Below, piece after piece: positions 5,229 to 10,915 of a DNA stretch of 10,915 nt. The stretch spans positions 1-10,915 of the forward strand of contig CALLNA010000232.1 in the NCBI GenBank assembly GCA_938005655.1, in the 5' to 3' direction. The notes below the pieces were generated by a model. The model ran no database searches, was not told where the DNA came from, and saw only the letters and a program-made list of their open reading frames with translations. Numbering within the stretch: position 1 is the first letter of the stretch; every line of letters starts with the position of its first letter. The position numbers were made by a program, and so were the translations under genes. This DNA comes from an uncultured Novosphingobium sp. GTDB taxonomy: Bacteria; Pseudomonadota; Alphaproteobacteria; Sphingomonadales; Sphingomonadaceae.

Positions 5229-6566
5229 ATGAGCGCGCAACCAGATCCCCGGCCCGTCAGCGACGTGTCCGCAGGCGTCGGCCTGGTCGGGCTCGCCGGG
5301 CTGTTCGCCTGGATCATGGTCTGTCGCGAATGGGCGGCCATCGCCGATTTCTTCGCCCTCGCCACCCCGCGCGAGCCGATGTCCGGACCCTATGCCGCGC
5401 TTGCCGCCATGCTGTTCTCCGGCGGGCCGATGGTCCTGTGGTCGCTGCTGGTCGACAAGGTCCACCGCCGCGCCTCAACCGGGATCGACTGGACCCGGCC
5501 GCGCAGGCTCTCCGCCGTGGTCGAGACCTCGATCACCAAGCTCGCCGGCCTCTGGGCGACCTGGGCGCTGATCGGCGTGCTCTACTGCATCGCGCGGTGG
5601 TACTGGCGCGGGCAGTACCTGTTCGCGATGGACGTGATCGGCGCGGCGGCGATCCCGCTGTTCGTGCTGTCGATTCCCTATGTCCTCTGGCTCGACCGCT
5701 ACCTGGTCAATCCGCGCGACGGGGCCTGGCACTTCGGCGCCATGCTGATCGGGCGCGAGGCCTACGATCCGGCCGAGATCGGCCACCACCTGCGCGCCTG
5801 GGCGGTGAAGGGCTTCTTCAGCGCCTTCATGATCTCGATCCTGCCGGGCGGCTTCCAGGGCATCGTCACCTACGACTTTGCCGATTTCACCAAGGACCCG
5901 GTACGCTTCGCCGGCACCCTGATCGAGCTGCTGTTCCTGATCGACGTGCAGATCGGCACGGTCGGCTACATGCTGACGATGAAACCGCTCGACGCGCAGA
6001 TCCGCTCGGCCAACCCCTACCTCTCCGCCTGGGTGGCGGCGCTGATCTGCTATCCGCCGTTCATCCTAATGGGCGACGGCGGGGTGCTGGACTATCACCC
6101 GGCGACCTCCGACTGGGCCTTCTGGCTCCAGGGACATGCCGCGCTGCTGTGGATCTGGGGCGCGGCGCTGGTCGTCCTGACCGCGATCTACGCCTGGGCC
6201 ACCGTGGCCTTCGGCATCCGCTTCTCCAACCTGACCTATCGCGGGGTGCTGACGAACGGCCCCTACCGCTTCACCCGCCATCCGGCCTACCTCTCGAAGA
6301 ACCTGTTCTGGTGGCTCTCCACCCTGCCGTTCCTCGCCACGAGCGGCTCGCTGACCGACGCGGTGCGCAACACCGTACTGATGGCGGCGGTCAGCGGCGT
6401 CTATTACTGGCGCGCCAAGACCGAGGAACGCCACCTCGGCGGCGCGGACCCCAAGTACCGCGCCTATTCCGCCTGGATGGACCGCCACGCCCCGATCACC
6501 CGCGGGCTGAACCGGCTGGTCGGCCTGCTCGCCCCGCGCGGGCCGAGGTTGCAGCCGGCGGAGTAA
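5229..6566 (+). CDS. Polytopic membrane protein with ICMT/phospholipid-methyltransferase-like C-terminus
   Basis: A 445-residue protein, mostly hydrophobic, with perhaps nine or more membrane segments (for example near residues 14-32, 54-75, 102-122, 133-155, 193-212, 265-281, 302-325 and 380-393). The C-terminal third carries the isoprenylcysteine carboxyl methyltransferase/PEMT signature: GVLTNGPYRFTRHPAYLSKN (339-358), with the conserved RHP at 350-352 and a downstream EERHL (399-403) followed by DPKYRAY. In this superfamily these motifs bind S-adenosylmethionine at the membrane face. Bacteria do not prenylate CAAX proteins in the eukaryotic way, so the substrate is probably a lipid or another hydrophobic small molecule; this is inference. 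Usual members are about 150-250 residues, so the first about 300 residues are an additional membrane region that I do not recognise. The gene is separated from the carbamoyltransferase cassette by 129 bases including a repeat, and converges on the minus-strand operon with 21 bases between the stops. Confidence 0.75.
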   Translation: MSAQPDPRPVSDVSAGVGLVGLAGLFAWIMVCREWAAIADFFALATPREPMSGPYAALAAMLFSGGPMVLWSLLVDKVHRRASTGIDWTRPRRLSAVVETSITKLAGLWATWALIGVLYCIARWYWRGQYLFAMDVIGAAAIPLFVLSIPYVLWLDRYLVNPRDGAWHFGAMLIGREAYDPAEIGHHLRAWAVKGFFSAFMISILPGGFQGIVTYDFADFTKDPVRFAGTLIELLFLIDVQIGTVGYMLTMKPLDAQIRSANPYLSAWVAALICYPPFILMGDGGVLDYHPATSDWAFWLQGHAALLWIWGAALVVLTAIYAWATVAFGIRFSNLTYRGVLTNGPYRFTRHPAYLSKNLFWWLSTLPFLATSGSLTDAVRNTVLMAAVSGVYYWRAKTEERHLGGADPKYRAYSAWMDRHAPITRGLNRLVGLLAPRGPRLQPAE

Positions 6567-6587
6567 GCCCCGGTCGATGAGGGCAGG

Positions 6588-6887
6588 TTAGAGCGTTTCG
6601 CCTTCGCCCACCGTATAGGCCGTCATATCCCGGTCGCGCATCCCCAGCACCTCGCGCTCGGTCCGCCATCGGCGCATGTGCGGCGTGTCGAAATGGACGG
6701 CCAGAGCCTCGCGGCTCGACCAGGTCTCGCTGACCCGGATCAGCCCGGGCTCGGCCAGGTCTTCGGCATAGGCATAGTCGATGCAACCCGGCTCGGCGCG
6801 GGTCGCCGCGATCACGCGGAGCAGAGCCTCACGCCCCGCCGCCAGGCTCTCCGGCGGCAGGCGGAAGGTGCCGGCGACCAGGATCAT
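6588..6887 (-). CDS. ABM-domain (YgiN-like) putative quinol monooxygenase
   Basis: A 99-residue protein of the dimeric alpha/beta-barrel antibiotic biosynthesis monooxygenase (ABM) family at normal length. It starts MILVAGTFRLPPE, a typical first beta strand. It contains EPGCIDYAYAED (32-43), ISVSETW-like RVSETWSSREAL (51-62) and HFDTPHMRRW (65-74), the conserved W...AL..H..TPH pattern of the family. Cofactor-independent members oxidise quinols or polyketides, but many are uncharacterised and could simply bind a small hydrophobic ligand. Its ATG (6885-6887) overlaps the stop of gshA by one base, so translation is probably coupled. It is the last gene of the rsmE-gshA operon. A link to redox defence fits glutathione synthesis next door, but this is inference. 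Confidence 0.85.
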   Translation of the reverse strand: MILVAGTFRLPPESLAAGREALLRVIAATRAEPGCIDYAYAEDLAEPGLIRVSETWSSREALAVHFDTPHMRRWRTEREVLGMRDRDMTAYTVGEGETL

Positions 6888-8257
6888 CAGAAGCTCTCTT
6901 CGTAGACCCGCGAAATGTCGCCGCCCCATTCGCCGTGGAACAGGTCGAGCAGGCGCTGCGCCGGGACCGTGCCGGTGCGGACGATCTCGTCGAGCGGGGC
7001 GAGGAAGCCGGCCTCGTTGTCGCCGGCCGAGTTGAGCCGGTTCCGCGCAACCAGGCCGGCGCGGGCGATGGCGAGGACCTCGGCGGCGATGTCCCGCAAC
7101 TTGCCGCCGCCGGGCAGCGGCGCATCGAGGCCCAGCTTCGGCACGGCGCTCCGCAGCGCCTCGCGGCCCGCCATGTCCCAGCCCTTGACCAGGTCCCAGG
7201 CGGCGTCGAGCGCGCCCTGGTCGTAGAGCAGGCCGACCCACAGCGCCGGCAGGGCGCAGATCCGGTTCCACGGGCCGCCGTCGGCGCCGCGCATCTCGAG
7301 GAAGGACTTGAGCCGGACCTCGGGGAAGGCGGTCGAGAGGTGGTCCTCCCAGTCGCCCAGGCGCGGCTTCTCGCCGGGCAGGGCGGGCAGCCGACCGTCG
7401 AGGAAGTCGCGGAACGACTGGCCCGCGGCGTCGATGTATTTCCCGTCGCGGAAGACGAAGTACATCGGCACGTCGAGCATGTAGTCGACGTAGCGCTCGT
7501 AACCGAAGCCCTCCTCGAAGACGAAGGGCAGCATCCCGGTGCGCGCCGGATCGGTGTCCGACCAGATGTGGCTGCGGTACGAAAGGTAGCCGTTGGGCCG
7601 CCCCTCCGTGAACGGCGAGTTGGCGAACAGCGCCGTGGCCAGCGGCTGGAGCGCCAGGGAGACGCGGAACTTCTGCGCCATGTCCGCCTCGCTGGCATAG
7701 TCCAGGTTGGTCTGGATGGTACAGGTCCGCAGCATCATGTCGAGGCCCAGGCCGCCGACCCGCGGCATGTGCCGCAGCATGATCGCGTACCGCCCCTTGG
7801 GCATGATCGGCAGCTCGGCCCGGGTCTTGTCCGGCCACATGCCGAGGCCGAGGAAGGCCGTGCCGGTCTTCGCGCCGATCTCCTTGACCTGGGCGAGGTG
7901 ACGGCCGGTCTCGGCGCAGGTCTGGTGCAGGTTCTCCAGCGGCGCGCCGGACAGCTCCAGTTGCCCCGCCGGCTCCAGGCTGACCGCGCCGTCGGCGCCG
8001 GCCATGGCAATGACCTGTCCGCCCTCCTCGATCGGGGTCCAGCCGAAGTCCTGCAAGGCCAGCAGCAGGTCGCGGATGCCGCCGGGCTCGGCGTAGGAGG
8101 GCGCGCGGTGGTCCGCCGTGCGATAGACCAGCTTCTCGTGCTCGGTGCCGATGCGCCAGGCCTCGCGCGGCTTCTCGCCCGCGGCCATCGGCGCGGCGAG
8201 CTGCTCGCGCCGTTCGATGATCGGATCGTCGCGCTCGGAAGCCTGCCGCGTGCTCAT
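6887..8257 (-). CDS. gshA: Glutamate-cysteine ligase, alphaproteobacterial/plant type
   Basis: A 456-residue protein catalysing the ATP-dependent joining of L-glutamate and L-cysteine to gamma-glutamylcysteine, the first step of glutathione synthesis in the cytoplasm. It has the hallmarks of the plant/alphaproteobacterial class (GCS2 fold): RIGTEHEKLVY (35-45) with the active-site glutamates, GGQVIAMAGADGAVSLEPAGQ (within 79-99), MLRTCTIQTNLDYASEADM (175-193) and NSPFTEGRPNGYLSYRSHIW (213-232). The length is that of the family. The start at 8257 (MSTRQASERDD) is chosen because the longer open frame to 8431 would overlap rsmE by more than 100 bases and encode an arginine-rich, non-conserved N-terminus. 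It follows rsmE by 37 bases on the same strand and its stop overlaps the next gene. No Shine-Dalgarno is visible, and a palindrome surrounds its start region. Confidence 0.95.
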   Translation of the reverse strand: MSTRQASERDDPIIERREQLAAPMAAGEKPREAWRIGTEHEKLVYRTADHRAPSYAEPGGIRDLLLALQDFGWTPIEEGGQVIAMAGADGAVSLEPAGQLELSGAPLENLHQTCAETGRHLAQVKEIGAKTGTAFLGLGMWPDKTRAELPIMPKGRYAIMLRHMPRVGGLGLDMMLRTCTIQTNLDYASEADMAQKFRVSLALQPLATALFANSPFTEGRPNGYLSYRSHIWSDTDPARTGMLPFVFEEGFGYERYVDYMLDVPMYFVFRDGKYIDAAGQSFRDFLDGRLPALPGEKPRLGDWEDHLSTAFPEVRLKSFLEMRGADGGPWNRICALPALWVGLLYDQGALDAAWDLVKGWDMAGREALRSAVPKLGLDAPLPGGGKLRDIAAEVLAIARAGLVARNRLNSAGDNEAGFLAPLDEIVRTGTVPAQRLLDLFHGEWGGDISRVYEESF

Positions 8258-8293
8258 GGCGCGCGCGTTAATGGAGCGGAGCGGAGCGCGCCA
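8257..8293 (-). promoter_or_regulatory. Palindrome spanning the rsmE-gshA junction
   Basis: TGGCGCGC (8257-8264) and GCGCGCCA (8286-8293) form a perfect 8-bp inverted repeat around 21 bases. On the minus-strand transcript it begins just after the rsmE stop (8295-8297), and its distal arm includes the first base of the gshA ATG. The loop contains three tandem GGAGC units (plus-strand 8273-8287, partly in the arm). No T-tract follows, so it is not a classical terminator. It may modulate gshA translation or be chance in GC-rich sequence. Confidence 0.35.
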
Positions 8294-8294
8294 G

Positions 8295-9041
8295 CTATTT
8301 GTGCCAGTCGCCCGCCAAGCCCATCCACAATGCCGTGGCGGCGATGGTCGCGGTCTCGCCGCGCAACACGCGCGGGCCGAGCGAGATCGGCCGGGCCGAA
8401 GGCAGCGCGCGGATCGCGGCGCGCTCGGCATCGTCGAAGCCGCCCTCGGGGCCGGTCAGCAGGGCGGCTGGCCCCGGGGCGCGGAAGGCATCGGCGGCGG
8501 GATCGCCGCCGGTCTCGTCGGCGAAGAACAGCAGCCGCTCGCCCGGCCAGCCGCGCAGCAGGGCGTCGAGCTTCACCGGCGCGGCCAGTTCGGGCAGGGC
8601 GGTGCGGGCGCATTGCTCGGCCGCCTCGGTGACGATCGTCCGGGCGCGGTCGAGGTTGAGCGCGTCGGCGACGCAGCGCCGGGTGACGACCGGCTGAATA
8701 CGCCGGACGCCGAGCTCGGTCGCCTTTTCGAGGACGAGGTCGAAGGCCGGCTTCTTGAGCAGGGCGGCGCACAAGGTGAAGTCCGGCACCTCCTCGCGCG
8801 GCCGGGTGCGGACCTCGGGCACGGCCAGCACCTCGCGCTTGCCGGCCGTGGCGACGCGGGCGGTCCATTCGCCGGTCTCGTCGTCGCAGAGCACCACGGC
8901 GTCGCCCTCGGCGACGCGCATGACCCGCGACAGGTAATGCGCCTGCCCGCCCCCGATCGCGACGGCGACGCCCTCGGCCAGCGGGCCGGGGACGAACAGG
9001 CGGGGCGCGCTCCTGGGCGGCCAGGCGGGGGTGGCGGGCAT
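8295..9041 (-). CDS. rsmE: 16S rRNA m3U1498 methyltransferase RsmE
   Basis: A 248-residue SPOUT-class methyltransferase that methylates N3 of uridine 1498 in 16S rRNA using S-adenosylmethionine. The N-terminal PUA-like RNA-binding domain starts with PRLFVPGPL (13-21) and includes GQAHYLSRVMR (32-42). The knotted catalytic domain carries KATELGVRRIQPVVTRR (106-122), TEAAEQCART (138-147), LTGPEGGFDDAE (195-206) and SLGPRVLRGETA (220-231), all diagnostic of RsmE. The length is normal. It is the first gene of a minus-strand operon with gshA, and is divergent from ubiA with 45 bases between the start codons. ATG 9041 is the only well-placed start. Confidence 0.95.
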   Translation of the reverse strand: MPATPAWPPRSAPRLFVPGPLAEGVAVAIGGGQAHYLSRVMRVAEGDAVVLCDDETGEWTARVATAGKREVLAVPEVRTRPREEVPDFTLCAALLKKPAFDLVLEKATELGVRRIQPVVTRRCVADALNLDRARTIVTEAAEQCARTALPELAAPVKLDALLRGWPGERLLFFADETGGDPAADAFRAPGPAALLTGPEGGFDDAERAAIRALPSARPISLGPRVLRGETATIAATALWMGLAGDWHK

Positions 9042-9086
9042 GACGGTTCCCTACCCAAGTCCGCGCGGATTGTTTAGGGCCGTCGC
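9042..9086. promoter_or_regulatory. Divergent rsmE / ubiA intergenic promoter region
   Basis: These 45 bases separate two divergent starts and include a short AT-richer patch (ATTGTTTAG, about 9069-9077) in otherwise GC-rich DNA. Promoters for both genes, or at least one of them, must lie here or inside the opposing gene. I cannot assign convincing -35 and -10 boxes. The short spacing makes overlapping divergent promoters likely, which is inference from gene layout. Confidence 0.4.
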
Positions 9087-9989
9087 ATGTCCGCCCCGAT
9101 CGTCCCCGACAGCCAGCATCGCGGCCTCGTCGCCCTCCTGCCGCAGCCGCTGCGCAACCTCGCCCTGCTCGCGCGGTTCGACCGGCCGATCGGCTGGTGG
9201 CTGCTGTTCTGGCCCTGCGCCTGGGGCGTGCTCCTCGCCGGCGGACAGGCACGGTGGGACCTGATCGCCTGGATGCTGATCGGCGCCATCGCGATGCGCG
9301 GGGCGGGCTGCGTCTACAACGACATCGTCGACGCCGACCTCGACCGCCAGGTGGCGCGCACCGCGAGCCGCCCGGTGGCGAGCGGGGCAACCTCGAAGCG
9401 GGTGGCCTGGGCCTGGCTCGCCGCCCTGTGCCTGATCGGTCTGATCGTCCTGCTGCAACTGCGCTGGGAGGCCCGGCTCGTCGCCCTGGGGAGCCTCGCC
9501 CCGGTCGCGGCCTATCCCTTCATGAAGCGGATCACCTGGTGGCCGCAGGCCTGGCTGGGCCTGGTCTTCTCCTGGGGCGCGCTGGTCGGCTGGGCGGCGC
9601 TGCGCGGCGATGGGCTGGCGGTGCTCGCCGCGCTCTATGCCGGGTCGATCTGCTGGGTCATCGGCTACGATACGATCTACGCCTTGCAGGACGTGGAGGA
9701 CGACGCGCTGGTCGGCATCCGCTCCAGCGCGCGGCGGCTGGGGAGCCACGTGCGCGGCGGGGTGGCCGGGTTCTACGCGGCGGCCCTGGCGTTCTGGGCC
9801 CTCGCCTTCTGGCTACTCCGGCCCGACTGGGCGGCGCTGCTCGCGCTGGTGCCGATGGCGATCCACCTCGGCTGGCAGGTGGCGACGCTGCTGCCCCACG
9901 ACGGCGCCCAGGCCCTCGCCCGCTTCCGCGCCAATCGCTTCGCCGGGTTCCTGATGGCGCTGGCCTGCTGGGTGGTAGGGAACGCGTGA
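9087..9989 (+). CDS. ubiA: 4-hydroxybenzoate polyprenyltransferase UbiA
   Basis: A 300-residue integral membrane prenyltransferase with about eight or nine helices. It attaches the polyprenyl tail to 4-hydroxybenzoate in ubiquinone synthesis at the inner membrane. Both aspartate-rich magnesium/diphosphate motifs are intact: YNDIVDADLDRQVARTASRP (77-96, NDxxDxxxD at N78-D86) and YDTIYALQDVEDDALVGIRS (194-213). ARFDRPIGWWLLFWPCAWG (29-47) is also typical of bacterial UbiA. Length and motifs distinguish it from haem or chlorophyll UbiA relatives. It is divergent from rsmE and convergent with the FAH-family gene, with a palindromic repeat between the stops. The start at 9087 gives the usual N-terminus. 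Confidence 0.94.
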   Translation: MSAPIVPDSQHRGLVALLPQPLRNLALLARFDRPIGWWLLFWPCAWGVLLAGGQARWDLIAWMLIGAIAMRGAGCVYNDIVDADLDRQVARTASRPVASGATSKRVAWAWLAALCLIGLIVLLQLRWEARLVALGSLAPVAAYPFMKRITWWPQAWLGLVFSWGALVGWAALRGDGLAVLAALYAGSICWVIGYDTIYALQDVEDDALVGIRSSARRLGSHVRGGVAGFYAAALAFWALAFWLLRPDWAALLALVPMAIHLGWQVATLLPHDGAQALARFRANRFAGFLMALACWVVGNA

Positions 9990-9992
9990 TCC

Positions 9993-10145
9993 AAGTTCCT
10001 CCCCGTTTTTGCGAAGCACAAATGGGAAGGTGGCATTCGCGAAGCGAATGACGGAGGGGTAATCGCGCAACGCCTACCCCTCCACCACCGCCTTCGGCGG
10101 CGGTCCCCCTCCCCATTTGCGCTTCGCGAAAATGGGGAGGAACTT
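9993..10145. repeat. Bipartite palindromic intergenic repeat, copy 2
   Basis: This element fills the gap between two convergent genes. Its outer arms of about 40 bases (9993-10033 and 10106-10145) are near-perfect inverted repeats beginning AAGTTCCTCCCC and containing GCGAAGC and AAATGGG. Inside are a 7-bp hairpin CATTCGC/GCGAATG (10034-10050, GAA loop) and a 5-bp hairpin CCGCC/GGCGG (10088-10100, TTC loop). The GGTGG-hairpin-ACGGAGGGG core is the same as in the copy at 5061-5178, although the hairpin sequence differs. The right arm overlaps the stop codon of the minus-strand gene (10144-10146). The long arms could fold into a strong stem in transcripts from either side, so a role as a bidirectional terminator or 3'-end protector is plausible. 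Confidence 0.85.
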
Positions 10146-10915
10146 AGGCGCCCCAGGGCTTCGTCCGCGCGTCGGGCGCGACGCTGACCGCCACCTCGAT
10201 CCGGCCGATCCGCGGAATCTCCAGCTTCATCACGTCGCCCGGCGCGACCGGCGCGACGTCGGCCGCGCCCGACAGGACGATGTCGCCGGGGTAGAGCGTC
10301 ATCGCGGTCGAGGCGAAGGCGATCATCTGCGCCGGGCTGCCGGTGAGGTCGGCGAAGGAGCGCTCGCCGCGCAGCTCCTGGTTGACCCAGAAGCGATAGG
10401 ACAGGGCGCCGGGATCGGGAATCTCATCGGCCGTGACCAGCCAGGGGCCGAGCGTGCCGTAGGTGTCGAACGACTTGCAGAAGGCCCAGTCCTCGCGCTC
10501 GGGCTTGAGCGTGGTGTCGAGCGCGCAGGCATAGCCGGCGACGTAGTCCAGCGCCTCGGCCTCGCTGACGTTGCGGCATTCCCGGCCGATCACGAAACCC
10601 AGCTCGGGCTCGTGGACCGTCACCCGGTCGGGCCAGGCGATCCGCACCCCCTCGCCCTCCCCGGCCAGCGCCGAGGCCGCCTTGCCCATGAAGCCCATCA
10701 TCCCGAAGGGCGCGCCGTGGTGCTTCCAGTTGCCCGCGCCGCAGACGAACTTGCCCGGATTGGCGACCGGCGAGAGCAACCGCACCTCGCCGCGCGCATG
10801 GGACGGCGCGTCGGCGGCCAGGGCCTCGAGCCGGGGGCGCAGGCGGTCGAGATGGGCGATGAGCTGGTCCCCCGGCGGCAACGGCCAGCGCAGGTCCGGC
10901 AGCAGCTTGGTCGCC
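10144..10915 (-). CDS. Fumarylacetoacetate hydrolase-family protein, 5' end outside window
   Basis: The frame is open to the window edge (visible N-terminus ATKLLPDLRWPLPPGDQLI), so the start is probably just upstream of the window; the TTG at 10881 is more likely an internal leucine. About 256 residues are visible. FAH-fold features, numbered from that TTG, are GKFVCGAGNWKHH (43-55), HEPELGFVIGR with candidate metal ligands E91 and E93, GYACALDTT with D122 as third ligand, FCKSFDTYGTLGPWLVTADE (134-153) with the conserved lysine K136, and AMTLYPGDIVLSGAADVAPV (193-212). Members hydrolyse, hydrate or decarboxylate beta-keto or 2-keto acids, usually in aromatic catabolism, with magnesium or manganese. 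The family's usual TGTPxG turn is here SGAADV, so the exact reaction cannot be named. Family membership is confident; the substrate is unknown. Confidence 0.88.
   Translation of the reverse strand, partial: ATKLLPDLRWPLPPGDQLIAHLDRLRPRLEALAADAPSHARGEVRLLSPVANPGKFVCGAGNWKHHGAPFGMMGFMGKAASALAGEGEGVRIAWPDRVTVHEPELGFVIGRECRNVSEAEALDYVAGYACALDTTLKPEREDWAFCKSFDTYGTLGPWLVTADEIPDPGALSYRFWVNQELRGERSFADLTGSPAQMIAFASTAMTLYPGDIVLSGAADVAPVAPGDVMKLEIPRIGRIEVAVSVAPDARTKPWGA

Noticed and set aside
6567..6587. Terminator between the convergent methyltransferase and ABM genes
   Set aside because: Only 21 bases with no stem of useful length and no T-tract on either strand.
8258..8431. Longer gshA starting at 8431
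   Set aside because: It would overlap rsmE by over 100 bases and add a non-conserved Arg/Ala/Pro-rich tail; the family starts near MSTRQ.
6935..8632. 565-codon plus-strand open frame opposite gshA and the end of rsmE
   Set aside because: It is antisense to two well-supported genes and shows no domain; same GC-driven artefact.
10879..10881. TTG as the true start of the FAH-family gene
   Set aside because: The frame remains open to the window edge with sensible residues (LLPDLRWPLPPGD), so the gene is more likely truncated by the window.

Overview
The window is very GC-rich, densely coded bacterial chromosome, most likely from an alphaproteobacterium of the order Sphingomonadales. Three things point there: the neighbourhood ubiA / rsmE / gshA with the plant-alphaproteobacterial type of glutamate-cysteine ligase, the very high GC at third codon positions, and two kinds of intergenic palindromic repeat (a CTGAA-5nt-TTCAG hairpin pair and a CCTCCCC...GGGGAGG bipartite element) that I associate from memory with sphingomonad genomes. 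The assignment is inference. Nothing looks like a phage, transposon, CRISPR array, tRNA or rRNA.

Layout. (1) 2-1332, plus strand: the 3' part of a thiolase-fold SCP-x-type protein overlapping a DUF35 zinc-ribbon/OB-fold partner, together an acyl-CoA thiolase or retro-aldolase complex. (2) 1333-1552: 220 bp holding an inverted pair of hairpin repeats. (3) 1553-5099, plus strand: a compact cassette of an SxtJ-family membrane protein, a 49-residue DUF5989 membrane peptide, an O-carbamoyltransferase of the NodU/TobZ/SxtI family and a membrane-anchored SGNH hydrolase. The first three genes overlap by one base at each junction. (4) 5061-5178: a bipartite palindromic repeat that also encodes the end of the SGNH hydrolase. 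(5) 5229-6566, plus strand: a polytopic membrane protein ending in an isoprenylcysteine-methyltransferase-like domain. (6) 6588-9041, minus strand: an apparent operon rsmE - gshA - small ABM-domain monooxygenase, convergent with region 5. (7) 9087-9989, plus strand: ubiA, divergent from rsmE across 45 bp. (8) 9993-10145: a second bipartite palindromic repeat between convergent genes. (9) 10144-10915, minus strand: a fumarylacetoacetate hydrolase-family gene whose 5' end lies outside the window. No gene-free stretch exceeds 300 bases.

How the genes fit together. Most are housekeeping: ubiquinone synthesis (ubiA), ribosome modification (rsmE), glutathione synthesis (gshA). The accessory interest is the carbamoyltransferase cassette. 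Its two small membrane proteins resemble SxtJ and SxtK, which accompany the carbamoyltransferase SxtI in saxitoxin clusters and whose roles are, to my knowledge, unknown. Here there are no toxin genes or glycosyltransferases nearby, and an SGNH hydrolase is added. I infer a membrane-associated system that carbamoylates, and perhaps trims or esterifies, a lipid- or glycan-linked substrate.
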